From: Acanthochromis polyacanthus
Lineage: Eukaryota; Chordata; Actinopteri; Pomacentridae
Assembly (NCBI RefSeq): GCF_021347895.1
Contig: NC_067120.1
Location: 13,439,361 to 13,503,360, forward strand
Direction of reading: 5' to 3'
DNA: 64,000 nt
This document shows, piece after piece, positions 24,527-48,972 of the stretch (within the stretch, counting starts at the first letter, position 1; every line of letters starts with the position of its first letter). A program made the position numbers and the translations under genes. The notes under the pieces are model-generated. The model was not told the DNA's origin. It searched no databases and saw only the letters and a program-made list of their open reading frames with translations.

Positions 24527-25618
24527 ATGAAAATCCATCTAAGCCTCCTCTTAAACCTCCTCCAGCCCCCAGCTGAGGTCTACTGCGACCTGGACACCAG
24601 CAAGGCTCTACCTGTGGTGCAGCTCTACGTGATGCCCTCCTTCTTCCTGGCTGTGCTCATCCTCGGCCTCCCCCTCAACCTGCTCTCCCTCTGGGTTTTC
24701 TCCCACCGCCTGCGCAGATGGACCCGCAGCACGGTGTTCCTCTTCAACCTGACCCTGGCTGACTTCTCCTGGCTGCTGGCGCTGCCCTTCCTCATCCACT
24801 ACCACCTGAGTGACCTCTGCTGGACGCTGGGGCTGCCGCTCTGCACGGCCGTGAGGATGCTCTACCACAACTACTTCTACCTCAGCATCTTCTTCGTCAC
24901 ATGCATCAGTGTGGATCGGTATCTGGCCATTGTTCACCCGCTGCGCTCCCTCGTGCTGCTGGGCCGCCGGCAGACCTACCTGCTGTGCGCGGCGCTGTGG
25001 ACGTCCGCTCTGCTCCTCAGTGTACCTGTTGCCACCATGACTCTGATCCAGACCTGCCCCGGGAGCAACCGCACCATTTGCACCCTGTACGTCCTCCTGA
25101 ATGAGCCCTGGCAGAGCCTCCCCTACTCCCTCTCCTGCTCCATCCTCGGCTTCCTCGTCCCGCTGCTCTGCATCTGCTACTGCGGCCTCCACAGCGTCAG
25201 AGAGCTGCGCCGTCTGCCTGATCCGCACAACAAGCAGCTGCGTCTGCGGCGGCTGCTGAGCGCAGTGTTGGTCTTATTTGCGCTGTTTTACCTGCCCTAC
25301 CACCTGAGCCGCAACGCCTCCGTCGTGGTGCGGGCGGTCTACCAGAACAACCCTTCCTCCTGGGGGCCTGCAGACATGCTCTTCTCCCTGGAGATGTGCT
25401 TCTGCGGCCTCATCACCTGCGTCAACCCGCTGTTCAGCTGCTTCATCGGCCGCCAGTTCAGGAAGGAGTTCTACGGCACTTTTGTTGTCATGTTTCCTCA
25501 CTGTGGGGGCCTGCAGGTGGACTCAGTGAAGTCCAAACGGTCCCGGATGACGGTGAGAAGAAGACAGAAGACGTCTGCTGTCACACCTGTGTGCGAACCG
25601 GCTGCTCCCAGACCATAG
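24527..25618 (+). CDS. P2Y-like class A G protein-coupled receptor, intronless
   Basis: A single-exon frame of 363 residues with seven hydrophobic helices at roughly 34-58, 68-90, 105-126, 150-170, 198-220, 243-262 and 283-306. Class A marks are clear: NLTLADF in helix 2 (D79), C106 pairing with C177 or C185 in loop 2, DRY at 130-132, YLPYH in helix 6 and a basic tail. The helix 3 and 6 patterns resemble the P2Y/nucleotide/lipid group. An N-glycosylation site lies at N181. The helix 7 motif is NPLFS, so the usual Tyr of NPxxY is Ser. The exact ligand and ortholog are unknown to me. The start is uncertain: a pyrimidine-rich CTCCTCCAG at about 24555 could be an acceptor for an upstream exon. 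The sequence is distinctly GC-rich compared with its flanks. Confidence 0.85.
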   Translation: MKIHLSLLLNLLQPPAEVYCDLDTSKALPVVQLYVMPSFFLAVLILGLPLNLLSLWVFSHRLRRWTRSTVFLFNLTLADFSWLLALPFLIHYHLSDLCWTLGLPLCTAVRMLYHNYFYLSIFFVTCISVDRYLAIVHPLRSLVLLGRRQTYLLCAALWTSALLLSVPVATMTLIQTCPGSNRTICTLYVLLNEPWQSLPYSLSCSILGFLVPLLCICYCGLHSVRELRRLPDPHNKQLRLRRLLSAVLVLFALFYLPYHLSRNASVVVRAVYQNNPSSWGPADMLFSLEMCFCGLITCVNPLFSCFIGRQFRKEFYGTFVVMFPHCGGLQVDSVKSKRSRMTVRRRQKTSAVTPVCEPAAPRP

Positions 25619-26180
25619 AGAGCTGTGGATCTGTAGATGAATAATGTTGTTTCAGTGATTGTGTCAAACATCATGAAGCTGTAAACATGTGATCATAGTC
25701 TGTGTCAGTAGAAGGACTAAACAAATAATCCAGCTCTCAGAATCGTGTGTTTCCTGTTTAACCAGCTGTTTTACTTAAGTGGTGACATCTGATAAATACA
25801 CTGCTCACAACAATGGTTTCCAGTCTGGTTTTTATCTCATCTCATCTCTTATCAGTCCATCTACTTGGCTTTCTTACACAACACTGCCTCTGCGTGGCTG
25901 CCTGCATACTGTACTACAATCTGCTTCCACATGCGTAAAAAGCAACTCTTTCTTTTTTTTATCAATGAAAATGCTGAATCCCAGTTCGGTCAATTTCATA
26001 ATTTTAATCTCCACATTTTAAGCACAGATTTTACTTCCTATGGGTCAAATTAAACCTGGGAAATAACCGAATGCAAAGGATGTGTATTCGGGGGGATCTC
26101 TGCTTTGTGCCTGCTGCGCCAAGTGATTTATAATTGGTCTGAGCATCATCCGGAAACGCTTTCTGAGCTCATTTAGAAAT
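25619..26180. other. Spacer between GPCR and slc17a6
   Basis: AT-rich DNA holding the likely short 3' UTR of the receptor gene. No AATAAA is found close to the stop codon and nothing else is recognisable. Confidence 0.5.
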
Positions 26181-26786
26181 TAGTGAAGGATAGAGGTTGT
26201 AGAATTGGTGGTTGTGGCCGTGGAGAGATTTTTAAGTTGTAATTGAATTAGAGGAGCGCAGGGAGGAGGGGCGCTGCTCGGAGCTGCTGACAGGTAGATG
26301 AGCTGCGCGCTGTCCGCGGTGCTGAAACCTCCTCCGGCTGCCGCCACACCGGAGCTCCTCACATCAGGTTAGACGGGAGCTGCACCGACCTCCACCGGCT
26401 CCAGATTCTCACGTTTGCCCACCTCGATTTCTCCAAAGAAGAAGAAGAAAAAAAGAGACCCTCCAACTTGTGCATTTGTCTGCTGTTTTCTAATCGCTGG
26501 CTGGATCTTAAGATGGCACTGCACGGATTAACATTGCGCAAGGCAAAAGCGGACTTATTTGACTGCTGTTTTGTGACTGTGAAAGCAGCCCTTTCTGACT
26601 GAACGTGTTTCGTCCTCTTTCTCCATTTTTCTGGCTCACCTTTTCCTTTTTCTGGACATCGAGGCCGTTTTCTGCGTAAAAGGAAGAGGCGCGTTATTTG
26701 GAATAATATCTCAACAATATGCTCGTTAATGCTGCACTTCCATTTGTTATAGTATTATAGAAATTTTTTAGAAAGATTATTTGGAT
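26181..26786 (+). promoter_or_regulatory. slc17a6: slc17a6 5' UTR and presumed promoter
   Basis: A CpG-bearing stretch (about 26260-26360, with 'gctgcgcgctgtccgcggtg') leads into an apparently unspliced leader ending at the slc17a6 start codon. The leader contains purine tracts and a long pyrimidine tract. No TATA box is evident. The exact transcription start is unknown. Confidence 0.45.
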
Positions 26787-38001
<11,215 letters not shown>

Positions 38002-38890
38002 ACCAGACAGTCGTGGTGAGTCTGCCTACAAAAAACAGACTCTCCATCAGAGATTGCACAAATAAGCATTATATTACATATTTAAATCCATTCTGTGTGT
38101 TCACGTGAAACTAGTTTCAAAAGCCAATTGTAAAGAAATAGTTACTTGCAATGCAGAACAATCCTCATTAGATTCTCACGTTTCTCATCACATCTACACC
38201 GCAGGGCTTCATAATACAGACAGCGGTTGCAAAGAAAGCTGCAGAACTATGTTGTGCTACTTAGACACCCAAACCTCATCAGTCTACTTGAACAACATGA
38301 GCCAGATGACACTGCAGTTGACCATCATATAGGGTCTTTCTCTGAAATACCACTCTGATTGCACTGAAACTAAGTATTCTAAAAACAAGATTCTATTCTG
38401 TTTCTCAAATGTGTTTTATGTACTGTATATACCCGTATACTGTTTCTGTGAGACTATTGTGGATTTTGGGTCGTTGATCTGTGTTAACATTAATATAAAA
38501 GGCCATATTTTTCATGGACAGCACCTCTTCAGGGAGACGTCTGCTTGCAAAAAAGGTCTTCTGGAGCGAGGCCTGTAATACACGATAAGACAAAAATAGC
38601 GTGAGTGAAATTGAACCGTAGACTTTTAGTGTGTGTTTGTTGCATGAATTTGCTCAGATCAATGTTTCAGATGCAGCCGCCTCACAGTCACTGGTAGTCC
38701 TCATTCAGCCTACTGCTTTGTTCTTAGATAAGTGTCTTCTGCCACTATGAATAATAAAAATGAACTTTCATAATAATCAGGTTCTGGTCGTGATGTGAGA
38801 CAAATCAAAAAAGTTTCGAAGGCAGCAGCTCAGAAGACATTGTTTATTGATGTTTGGTGTGCACTGCAATAAATTCTGTGTACCAGCCGC
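38002..38890 (+). terminator. slc17a6: slc17a6 3' UTR and poly(A) signals
   Basis: Non-coding sequence after the stop codon contains AATAAA at 38753-38758 and again at 38868-38873. Either could direct cleavage, and the second is followed by GT-rich sequence. The real end could lie farther on, as AT-rich DNA continues to about 39500. Confidence 0.55.
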
Positions 38891-41800
38891 CACCCATCAC
38901 ATTCTGTTTCGTAATGTAACACTGGCTTGCTGTATCTAACTGTAGTTGTTTTTGAGTCATGTGATGATCAACATTACGGTGTATGTTTTAACAAATTACT
39001 AGTGTCTGGAGAATCCAGCTTTAGTGCTCATGATGCAGGAGATGTTGTTGCATTTTGACAGCGGGGAATGCAGTACCGTGTATGAACAACCAAGTTTCGT
39101 GATCTCTTGCTGTTCCTTGGTTGTTGTCATTGTCACCAGAAGTACTTTATTGACACATTGATATTGTCACATTTGAGTGGACCTCATGAATTACTAGATG
39201 GCTCTTCCACCTGACTTTATTTGCTGTTTAACACTTTCCTTCATTTGCTGTATGAAATCTGCAAGGATGTTTAAAATATATGAATATTTAAGAATGTTTA
39301 AGATGACCAAAAGATGCTATTATGGCTTTGTGCCTGAAATTTATGTAAACAGATAAATGTGATTTTATGGCTTCTAATATTGTGTTTAATGAAGAGGTAT
39401 GTTGATGTCAAAAAAGTGTTATAAAAATACTCATATCATTTTATAAAAAAAAAATACCAAAAAGTCATATATTTTTGTCATTTTTATCATATTGTGTGTT
39501 GATGTGATTCTCAGTTTTTCCAATCACTGCCAAGCATCTCCTGTTCTCTCCATGTTTCTCATTAGTAAATCAATGGCAGGGGTCTCTAGAGTCGGGGGGA
39601 GAGTATTGGACCCTGTGGCCTGGTAATTGGAAAAAGGACAGATGAACAGTAAAGCTAGCGATATTACCAGACTTTATATCCCCACAAACGAGGACTTCTG
39701 ACTTTAATATGAGGTGAAGAAAGTGCTGCTGAGGTGTCGTGTTAGTGTATAAAAGTGTGATGAATCTATTAAAGCTCTCAGCGGCACCTCACGCCTTGCT
39801 GCGCAGGCAAAGGAATGAAAATCAGATGCTTAACTGAAAAAAGAAACACCTTGTGAGAGTGTAAAGTGTGTAATGTGGAAGGCTGGAAACGCACTCGGCT
39901 TCTCCTCTCTGCACAGCGGAGGTAGAAAGTGTTAAATTTACCAACTATTGACCGAGCTCCTTCATTAAGTCCAATCACGTGACGGATCAATATGGTTTAA
40001 ATGCAGAATCCATTTGTGTTTTAAAGGATAAATGTTCAATTGAAAGTTTGAATTTAAATTAAATGTGCTGATGACTTGGAAGGTCGTGTTGCTTTTGTAG
40101 TTATCGTTGTGCTTACTGTTTTTTAAGCGTCTCACATTTTCTGGAGAAACAATGAGGAAAAAAAACTTTATGTATTAGTTTTAAAAAATGGCATGTAGCA
40201 TAAGCATGATTGTGATACCGTGTGCATACTTACTTTACATTTCAGTTGAGGTTTCATGAAACAGTTGTGCTAACATCAGGCTGAAAGTATATATTTTATA
40301 CATAAAAAATGCTGAAGGAAAGAAAGAGTTAAGAAGAAATAGCAGATGGGAATAGGCCTGTTGATCTCACTTGATAAAATTCAGTAAGATACAAAACTAT
40401 GACAATTAAAACGAAGCAAAAAACCTGTGGAAAATAATGTGAATAATGCATGATAATACTAAAAATGCACTATGAAATAGGTCTGTATCAGAAATACATG
40501 CTTATACTAATATATTCATATTGAGGTTCCATATGCATAGAGAATGTTTTATGTTGGTTTGCCAATAATTGCTACGATTAGATTAACTGGAAAAATTGCC
40601 AGAATGATCACAAGATCCAAGTTAATCATGAATATTTACTGAATTTGTACTCTTTAAGGACAATAAACTAAATATATTTGGATTTTTGATTTTAATTTGG
40701 GGAAAAATGAGCAGTAAATAGGTCAACCTTTAGCTTAAGACAATCGTCATTGGAAATTGTTTCATATTTTCAGACATTTTCTATAGCTAATTGAAATATT
40801 AACCATCATATTAATTGACAATGAACATGATAAGTAGTTGCCATCCTTGCTTGCACACATAATTATTACTTAATGTTTAGAATGAGCCAATTTGGATGTA
40901 CACAGAGCGTCTTATATAGTTCACAAACTAAACTCGAACATGATGTGAATGTTTCCATATCTGTTGTATATTAAATTCAGGGACAGAGGTCTTATGGGAG
41001 ACAGAAAAAACTGAAGTCAGAGAATCAGAAATGTGATACTACCGTCTGTGGCTGCTGTGTGCTTCTCTGCAGATTGTCCAACACATCACTCTGGAGGCCC
41101 ACAAACTGCTGCCCTTCATTGAGGTGGTAAATAATTCAGGGAAAGATGGCGTCCATCACCAAGCAGCACTCAGATTTTTCCTCCAAGAGCTCGGTGGTGT
41201 GTTAGAGTACGGATCAAATTTAGATTCTCACCGTATCTGTTATAAAAATGCGATATTATTCAAATCTGCCAGGTGTGGAACAGTCAATGAAGAGGTCATT
41301 TAGGACTAAAATTCAATATTTGTTGAGTTCTCGCTGAAAGTGTTCATTCAGTGCAAGCAAAACTTACAGTTTTTCATCATTTTTTGTTTTTCATCAGGCT
41401 CTTTCATTAAATTTCCCCAGATATCCCTTATCAGTATCATCCAAGGTTGCTTATGTTGGCTTTGTGAAGCCGTTACTGACTGAATTTGGGGATTTTCCAT
41501 CATTTTGAAGTTTCAGAAAATAGTGTGTAGGTGTTCCACTGTCCTCTGACTGTAGGAAAAGGTGAATATGTTCTCTTTACCGCTCCTCTCTCACCTCAGA
41601 GAAATGATGGACAGGCATGAAGTCTGTGGGGGTGGGGGTTAAGGTTTTGACCACTGGTTTTATGCACATGATGGACAGACTGAGCACTTCACTGTGTTGA
41701 CTGATGGTTCGATCACAGGAAGCAGCTCCACGTCTGAATCATCTCCCAGCAGCAGCGGCGGTGGCAGCAGTTACAATAAATCTCAGCTTTTTCTCCCCTG

Positions 41801-44463
41801 ATTATCTGCCCAGCTGAGGAGGGAAACCATTAACGCTCACCGCCGCCTGCTCCTCGGTGCACATGTTAATTTGACAGAAAACACAATTGTGTCAGCACCC
41901 ACGTGGAACATGTTTTCTCATGCCTAACCAGCCGCACTGGTCATGGCTGTTACACCGGTGACGTGCACAGTAATTGGGCGAGATCCGGCGTCAGCGTTTC
42001 ATTCATATGTGCAGACTCTCTGCCTGTTACATCGACCCTTCCTGCCTCTGCAGCATCTCATTGTGATGTTGTGAGGGCGAGGGGAAGGGGGATTGAGTGG
42101 TTGTCGGCCTGTGGGGCAGGTGCAGTTTGGCTCCTGGGGGACTGTAATGGGATGAGGCCCAGCCAGAATGAGTGTTTGATGACAGGGTAGCACGCCTCCT
42201 CTGGGACTCCGCCTGCATGCAATTATCCTCCTGATCCCTCCTCTTCTGTCTCATCCACAACCCAAAATGTCTTCAGAAATAATTCCGGCCTGCTGACTCA
42301 ATATCTGCTCATTTGCACTGTAGAATTCAACTCCCTCACAGGCTAGAATATGACGTAAGTAAACTGCAAATTTCAAAGCAGTATTGGAGTAATTAAAGTT
42401 TTATGACACCCTCCAGTGTGACATTACAGCACCTCAGGGCGACTGAATTTAGACACGCCTCCTTCTCCTCCCTTGTTAATTGCTTTATTAATGGAGAGCT
42501 TCTCGACCCAAAATTAGTTTTACATAAAATGACGTGTTACGTGCCACTGATCTCCTCCCACTACAACACACGAGCACCCTGGAATTACTATTTTCATCAG
42601 CCATGTTTCCAAACTGACTCCTGAACCTCGTCCTTGTTATTGAGATGAGGATCCGTCACACAGACAGACAAATGCAAATTGTTCCCGCGGCAAAAATCTC
42701 CATTTTCTCAGCTCCCTGCAACAATGAGAAGCGTCTGCTATCCTCAGTTTGTTCTGCACTTTACTTTCCAGCCTCACTTAAACATTTATAGGCACCAAAC
42801 TGGATTTCATATCACCCACAGTAATGAGGCAGAGAAACAGAGGTGCCATTCTCAGACCTGCCGTTTGTCTGCAACGAGAGCTGAATCAGAGGAAGGGGAA
42901 TGCTGCGTTCAATTGGTTTTTCCTCCTCAGAACTGGTTTCCTACAGTTGCATGTGAGGTAATCTATCACAGTACATCCAGTTGGTTCCCCTCCCCCATAT
43001 CAGATCGCGTTGACAGCTTCATACATGCTCATATAGCATCACACACACGCAGACAAAGGATGATTAGATTTCACATGATACTCTCAGCACCGACAGGCCC
43101 TTTACCAACGCTGAGAGAAACCTGGATAAAATCATGACTGCATGTTAGCAGATAAGTTTGGATTTTGTCTCTTGATCTTCTGTATGTTATATTTCATGTC
43201 ACATGTAGAAAAACAGGTATTAGTGATTAATTTTGTAATCTTTTCTCAAGTAATCAATTAATAAATGGTGTGAATATCATCAGAATTTCATAGAACTTTA
43301 GGTATGTCATCAGTTGTCCTGTTTTGTCCAGAACCTTAAGATATTTAGTTTAATATAATGTTAAGACATGTAATTAAAAATAATGACATGAAAACACATT
43401 TGAATTTCCCTCGGGATTAAAAAAGCATCTATCTATCCATCTATCTATCTATCTTTAGACGGGAGAAGCTTAAACAAAGGACATTTTTCCTAAACAAAAA
43501 AATTCAAACAATGACATGATCAACTTTTAATTTTTCTCAAGTGGCCAATCAATCCCTTCATCACTGCAGTTCTGCTTTCTTTTGTACTAAAAACCAACTC
43601 CCTCCCTCTCCTCAACATGCAGCGTTGTTTCTGCAACCACAGCGCCTCACTGGAGTCTGACAGAGCAGATTTTTTTGGGATGTCAAGCAGAGGACAATGA
43701 GAAAACCTTCCTCACGAGCTGCACCAACATGACACACATTTACAGCGTTCTTCTCGCAGCTTCACTGCAACAAACCAAATTAAAGCATCAGCCTCTGGCG
43801 CTCGCTGCTCGTCTGATGATCAGCAGGCTCTGAGTGGGACACAGGTGTTCGGTGGGGTCCTCCTGCCTGTGTGATCCGTCACCGAGGCCACGCCAGGGCC
43901 ATGCTGGAGCGGCTTAGGCACGTGCCGAGGGAGGGCTCTACCCTCCCACAGCCTCCCCCCTCAGAGGACTCCCTATTCACTCCACCAGATGGTGGCTGGC
44001 TCTGAGTTTTAATGAATGTTATCCTTCATGACCCTTTAGAAGCTGCAGAACAGCCGTCCCCCTCAGCACGTCGCACTCCAGTTTGTTACCCCACGCTGAC
44101 AGGGAACAATATTACACTGGATGGAATATAAAATAAGGCAGGGAATACAGGATGCTTCAGCTGTGATTTAACGTCCACATAAGACATTACCTCACTGAGA
44201 GTAAAACACAAATACCACTCATGGACAAATACGAAACTCTATAGCTGAGACTAACAAGTTTTATCACCTTCAGTTTAGTGAACAATGCACCTTTTAATGC
44301 ACCTATAACCCTACAAGCTACTTACAGAGGGCAATTTGTGGGTAAAAAGCTGCATTATATTAGACTGATGGTCAGTGAAAGTGGCCATTTACATGTGTAG
44401 CTAAATACAACTGCCTATCAAAAAAAAAAAAAAAGATTCTTTGGCATTTACGGGCTTCATTTA
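38891..44463. other. Intergenic DNA between slc17a6 and the Tc1 element
   Basis: No gene is recognised. 39500-41100 is AT-rich and featureless to the eye. 41600-43150 and 43600-44080 are less AT-rich, with longer frames (for example 42679-43137) that lack splice-compatible structure or any known domain. They look more like non-coding DNA, possibly conserved regulatory sequence, than exons. A LINE-type tail with an ATCT repeat lies at 43401-43454. Confidence 0.5.
43401..43454 (+). repeat. Retroelement 3' tail with (ATCT)n
   Basis: 'tgaatttccctcgggatta' followed by an array of ATCT units is a familiar 3' end of teleost non-LTR elements. Only the tail is preserved here. Confidence 0.6.
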
Positions 44464-44678
44464 CACACGTGGACAAAATTGTTGGTACCCCTCAGTTAAA
44501 GAAGGAAAAACCCACAATTCTCACTGAAATCACTTGAAACTCACAAAAGTAACAATAAATAAAAATTTATTGAAAATTAAATAATCAAAAACAGCCATTA
44601 CTTTTGAATTGTTGATTAACATAATTATTTAAAAAAAAAAAAACTAATGAAACAGGCCTGGACAAAAATGATGGTACC
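44464..44678 (+). repeat. Left terminal inverted repeat of Tc1 element
   Basis: 215 bases, ending with the inner motif 'aaaaatgatggtacc'. The reverse complement of 45888-46101 matches it almost throughout; the main difference is the length of an A run near 44632-44643. Confidence 0.93.
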
Positions 44679-44744
44679 TCTATAAAAGATTGAAAACTAT
44701 TTGACCAGAGTGACATGATTAACTCAGGTGTGTCATTTAATTGA

Positions 44745-45881
<1,137 letters not shown>

Positions 45882-45887
45882 GTTATG

Positions 45888-46101
45888 GGTACCATCATTT
45901 TTGTCCAGCCCTATTTCATTAGTTTGTTTTTTTTCAATAATTATGTTAATCAACAATTCAAAAGTGATGGCTGATTTTGATTATTTAATTTTCAATAAAT
46001 TTTTATTTATTGTTACTTTTGTGAGTTTCAAGTGATTTCAGTGAGAATTGTGGGTTTTTCCTTCTTTAACTGAGGGGTACCAACAATTTTGTCCACGTGT
46101 G
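45888..46101 (-). repeat. Right terminal inverted repeat of Tc1 element
   Basis: 214 bases, the inverted partner of 44464-44678. It begins six bases after the transposase stop codon with 'ggtaccatcatttttgtcca' and ends at the outer tip next to TA. Confidence 0.93.
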
Positions 46102-46103
46102 TA

Positions 46104-47958
46104 TAGTGTTCAAACATGTCAAACAACTGTTTTTCTTACATAAATATCAGAGATTTCAGTAAATATAGATTGATAGAGGCAAAGCACCGAATTATTATCT
46201 TGATTTTCTTGTAAGCTTCTTGGAGTCTGACACTAACACTTGTGAATCATCTCCACGGCTGCTCACTCGCTCTGCCAGCTCTGTGTAAGGCTGCGAATAA
46301 GAGTGAGAAGCACAAAATCTAAAAAAGAAAAAAATCTGTCACTGAAACAGCCCAGAGATTACATGCTAAGGCACTCCTTGGTTGCAAATAGAAGCTAGAA
46401 ATACTCATTCGCTTATTGAACAAAACTCTAAAATTGTCCAAAAATCAAAATGCTTTAAGTGTATTTATAAGATAAGAGCACGTTAGATATCTCCAGTCAT
46501 TGTTGGTTTTTATCCAACCGAATGCATATGTCCTTCATTGGTTGGAAATAAATTGGTTGTGTTCATGCTGCCCTTTATTCAGTGACCCTTGTCTGTCTCG
46601 ACGTGAATTGCCTTCACGGCGTGTTAAACGAGCCGTGGCTGTGTTGGTGTTTCCCTCCTCGCGGTGGCCGGGGCTCTAATCCGCTGTCTGGCAGAGTTAT
46701 GTCACACACCAGCTATTGTGGAGGCTTTGATTGAAGACGCCCGGACTGACTAATTGATCCCTCGCCGCAGAGGTGCTCCGGCACACGGGCAAGATCTGAA
46801 ATGTGTGACTTGGCAGTCGAGTCACATGACTGGCATTAAGCCAGTCAAAATTTATGGCTTTAGATTGTACTGGAGGCGTCGCTGACAGATGGTGTGAAAG
46901 AAACTGAAAATCATTTTAGGTGTGTACAGCTAGAGAAGGGTAAACTGGACACAGCGCTTTTGCTCCCTTTGCTTATTGATATTTCTGTGCAGCCTGTTGT
47001 CCTTTAAAACTGTTTAGGTCTGCTAAGGTCTACTTATTGTGAAGATTCTTTAGGTCCTCATGAATCAGTAGCTGCAGCACGAATCAATATTTTGGTGGGC
47101 GGATGACATTTATGACGCTGAAAGAAACCTTGAATCTCCAGAGAGCCTTTTATCAGAGTAAACTGTTCACTGTCTGACAATTATCTTCAGTTTAATTCAG
47201 TCACATCACGTGCTGCCACCTCTCACCAGGCAGCATGTGACGCTACCATCTGTCCAAACCCAGTAAGTTCTGCAGTTTAACAAATATCCAACTGGAATGA
47301 ATAAAACAAAGAAAATAATGAATAACTTCCACTACCACAAGGCAAATACTCATCTCCAGTATTGATAACGTGAAATAAATGTCTACTAAAGTAAAAATCT
47401 TAATTATTTTGTCTTCTTATCACAAATGCAATCAATATGTTGGGTTTCTGTTTATCTGCATTACCTGAAGACATGTGAATTTTGATTAATTAAAAATGTA
47501 ATTTGCCTGTAAACCTGGTGTGGACAACAGTCAAGTGTCAGCTGCCTATTCATGTGCATTTTGAAAAACAAAAAGCAGCTAAACACAGATGTACACCATT
47601 TCCACTATTCTGATAGCAAAACTTTCACTGGTTTTATAGAGTAACATGCCTTTTTCATTTAATAAAAGAAAATTGGTGATATTTGAAAGGCAAAAAGCTA
47701 CCAAACCCGAGGCAATGCAGAAACTTCACCTAAACAAAATGTGGATAAAACTGGCCAGATGATGATTTTAACCGTCTGATTAGAAATATTGAAGAACATG
47801 AGCAGGTAATTCTGTTTTCAGGCATTTATAGTACTCTCTGCCACAGACAAAAATGCACAGAACATGTCAAACATTGCATTAACATCTGAACCATCATGTG
47901 GCTGTATTTTTGACCATTTTTCCCAGCTGTAAAAAAAAAAAAATCCTACGTCTGACAG
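46104..47958. other. Intergenic DNA between Tc1 and fancf
   Basis: No gene seen. 46560-46890 is less AT-rich, with homeodomain-type words such as 'ctgactaattgatccc', and may be a conserved regulatory segment. 47300-47940 is AT-rich and probably includes the fancf 3' UTR on the minus strand. Confidence 0.45.
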
Positions 47959-48972
47959 TCACATATTTAATGCAGACAGAAGGTCGCCCCATACACTCAG
48001 ACCCTTGACATCAAAGTCTCCATCAGAAATCTTCAAAGCTTTGAGCTCTTTTTCTGTCTTCGCCCTCAGAGAAGGACAGGCCTCGAACAAGGCCATAAAC
48101 CGCTCTGTCAGTTTCTGGAAGGACACTGTGGGGTTTGTGCTGGTTTGAACCCACTCACCCTCACTTATAATGTACTCCATATCCGAGGCCCACTTTTTCA
48201 GTACGTCACAGTATGCGTCTCTAAATTTCTTGTGCTCTTTTGCCAAGTCTATAAGGAGTGTGGCTGGCAAACTCTGCAGCACACTGTGTTTATTCTGCAG
48301 CCAGTCCAAGAGGAATTCTCGTGGAGCAGTTTGTGCAGCTGAGTTTTTTGTTGTCAGCAGAGCCGCAGTGATGACTAGACAGAATTGTCGCCCTGCTCCT
48401 TCACATTCCTGGAGGACACAGCCTAAAAAGTGCTCTGCTGGTCGGGTGTCACTGCCTCGGCTCAGCAGAGCACCGAGTCTCTCCATCAGCATCCGTCCCT
48501 GCACCTCAGCACCAGCAGCTGACAGCTCAGTGAGGGGACTCAGGACCTTACAAGCAGCTTTGCATTGAATAATGTGGCTGCAGAGCCCGGTGACATCCTG
48601 ATACTCACTCTTCATGTTGTCTACGGGACCCCTTGTGTCAAAGAGCATCTTTAAGAGTGAGATAGGCACTTCAGGATTGTTTAACAGTCCGACGAGCAAC
48701 AGGTGCTGGAGTCGGGGCAGATCAGAGAAGGAGACCTCAGTATATCCAGGGATGACGTCTTGTAAACTCTGATTTGTGAGCTCCAGCTGCTGCTCCATGA
48801 CCCTCCTTATTGCGGGGTTGCTGTGGTACCTTGAGTAGATGTGTTCACAGTACCGGGCCCAGTCAAACGCCCTGGACACGTTGTATTTCTCCCACTGCTC
48901 CACCGTACCGCTGTATGCCGCCACGGCCAGCAGCTCCACCGTGCTCGACAGGTTTTTCAGCACCGCCTCCAT
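47959..48972 (-). CDS. fancf: Fanconi anemia group F protein, single exon
   Basis: An intronless minus-strand frame of 337 residues. The start MEAVLKNLSSTVELLAVA followed by FDWARYCEHIYSRY matches the N-terminal FANCF pattern (human reads MESLLQHL and LQWARYLRHI). The C-terminal SDGDFDVKGLSVWGDLLSAL matches the human QDGDFEVPGLSIWTDLLLAL. FANCF is a helical-repeat adaptor in the nuclear Fanconi core complex, linking FANCA/G and FANCC/E to FANCM, and supports FANCD2 monoubiquitination during crosslink repair. The human protein is 374 residues and also intronless; the fish protein is shorter in the middle and lacks the human tail after the LLLAL segment. Its place between slc17a6 and gas2 is the same as in human. 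Confidence 0.95.
   Translation of the reverse strand: MEAVLKNLSSTVELLAVAAYSGTVEQWEKYNVSRAFDWARYCEHIYSRYHSNPAIRRVMEQQLELTNQSLQDVIPGYTEVSFSDLPRLQHLLLVGLLNNPEVPISLLKMLFDTRGPVDNMKSEYQDVTGLCSHIIQCKAACKVLSPLTELSAAGAEVQGRMLMERLGALLSRGSDTRPAEHFLGCVLQECEGAGRQFCLVITAALLTTKNSAAQTAPREFLLDWLQNKHSVLQSLPATLLIDLAKEHKKFRDAYCDVLKKWASDMEYIISEGEWVQTSTNPTVSFQKLTERFMALFEACPSLRAKTEKELKALKISDGDFDVKGLSVWGDLLSALNM

Noticed and set aside
24608..25228. 206-residue open frame on the minus strand
   Set aside because: It is the antisense shadow of the GC-rich GPCR, with a highly biased Glu/Gln/Val composition and no domain.
42679..43137. 152-residue + strand frame between slc17a6 and the Tc1 element
   Set aside because: No recognisable domain, no plausible splice context and chance-like composition.
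43427..43454. Possible CRISPR-like or satellite array
   Set aside because: It is a plain ATCT microsatellite following a retroelement tail, and nothing in the window resembles prokaryotic DNA.
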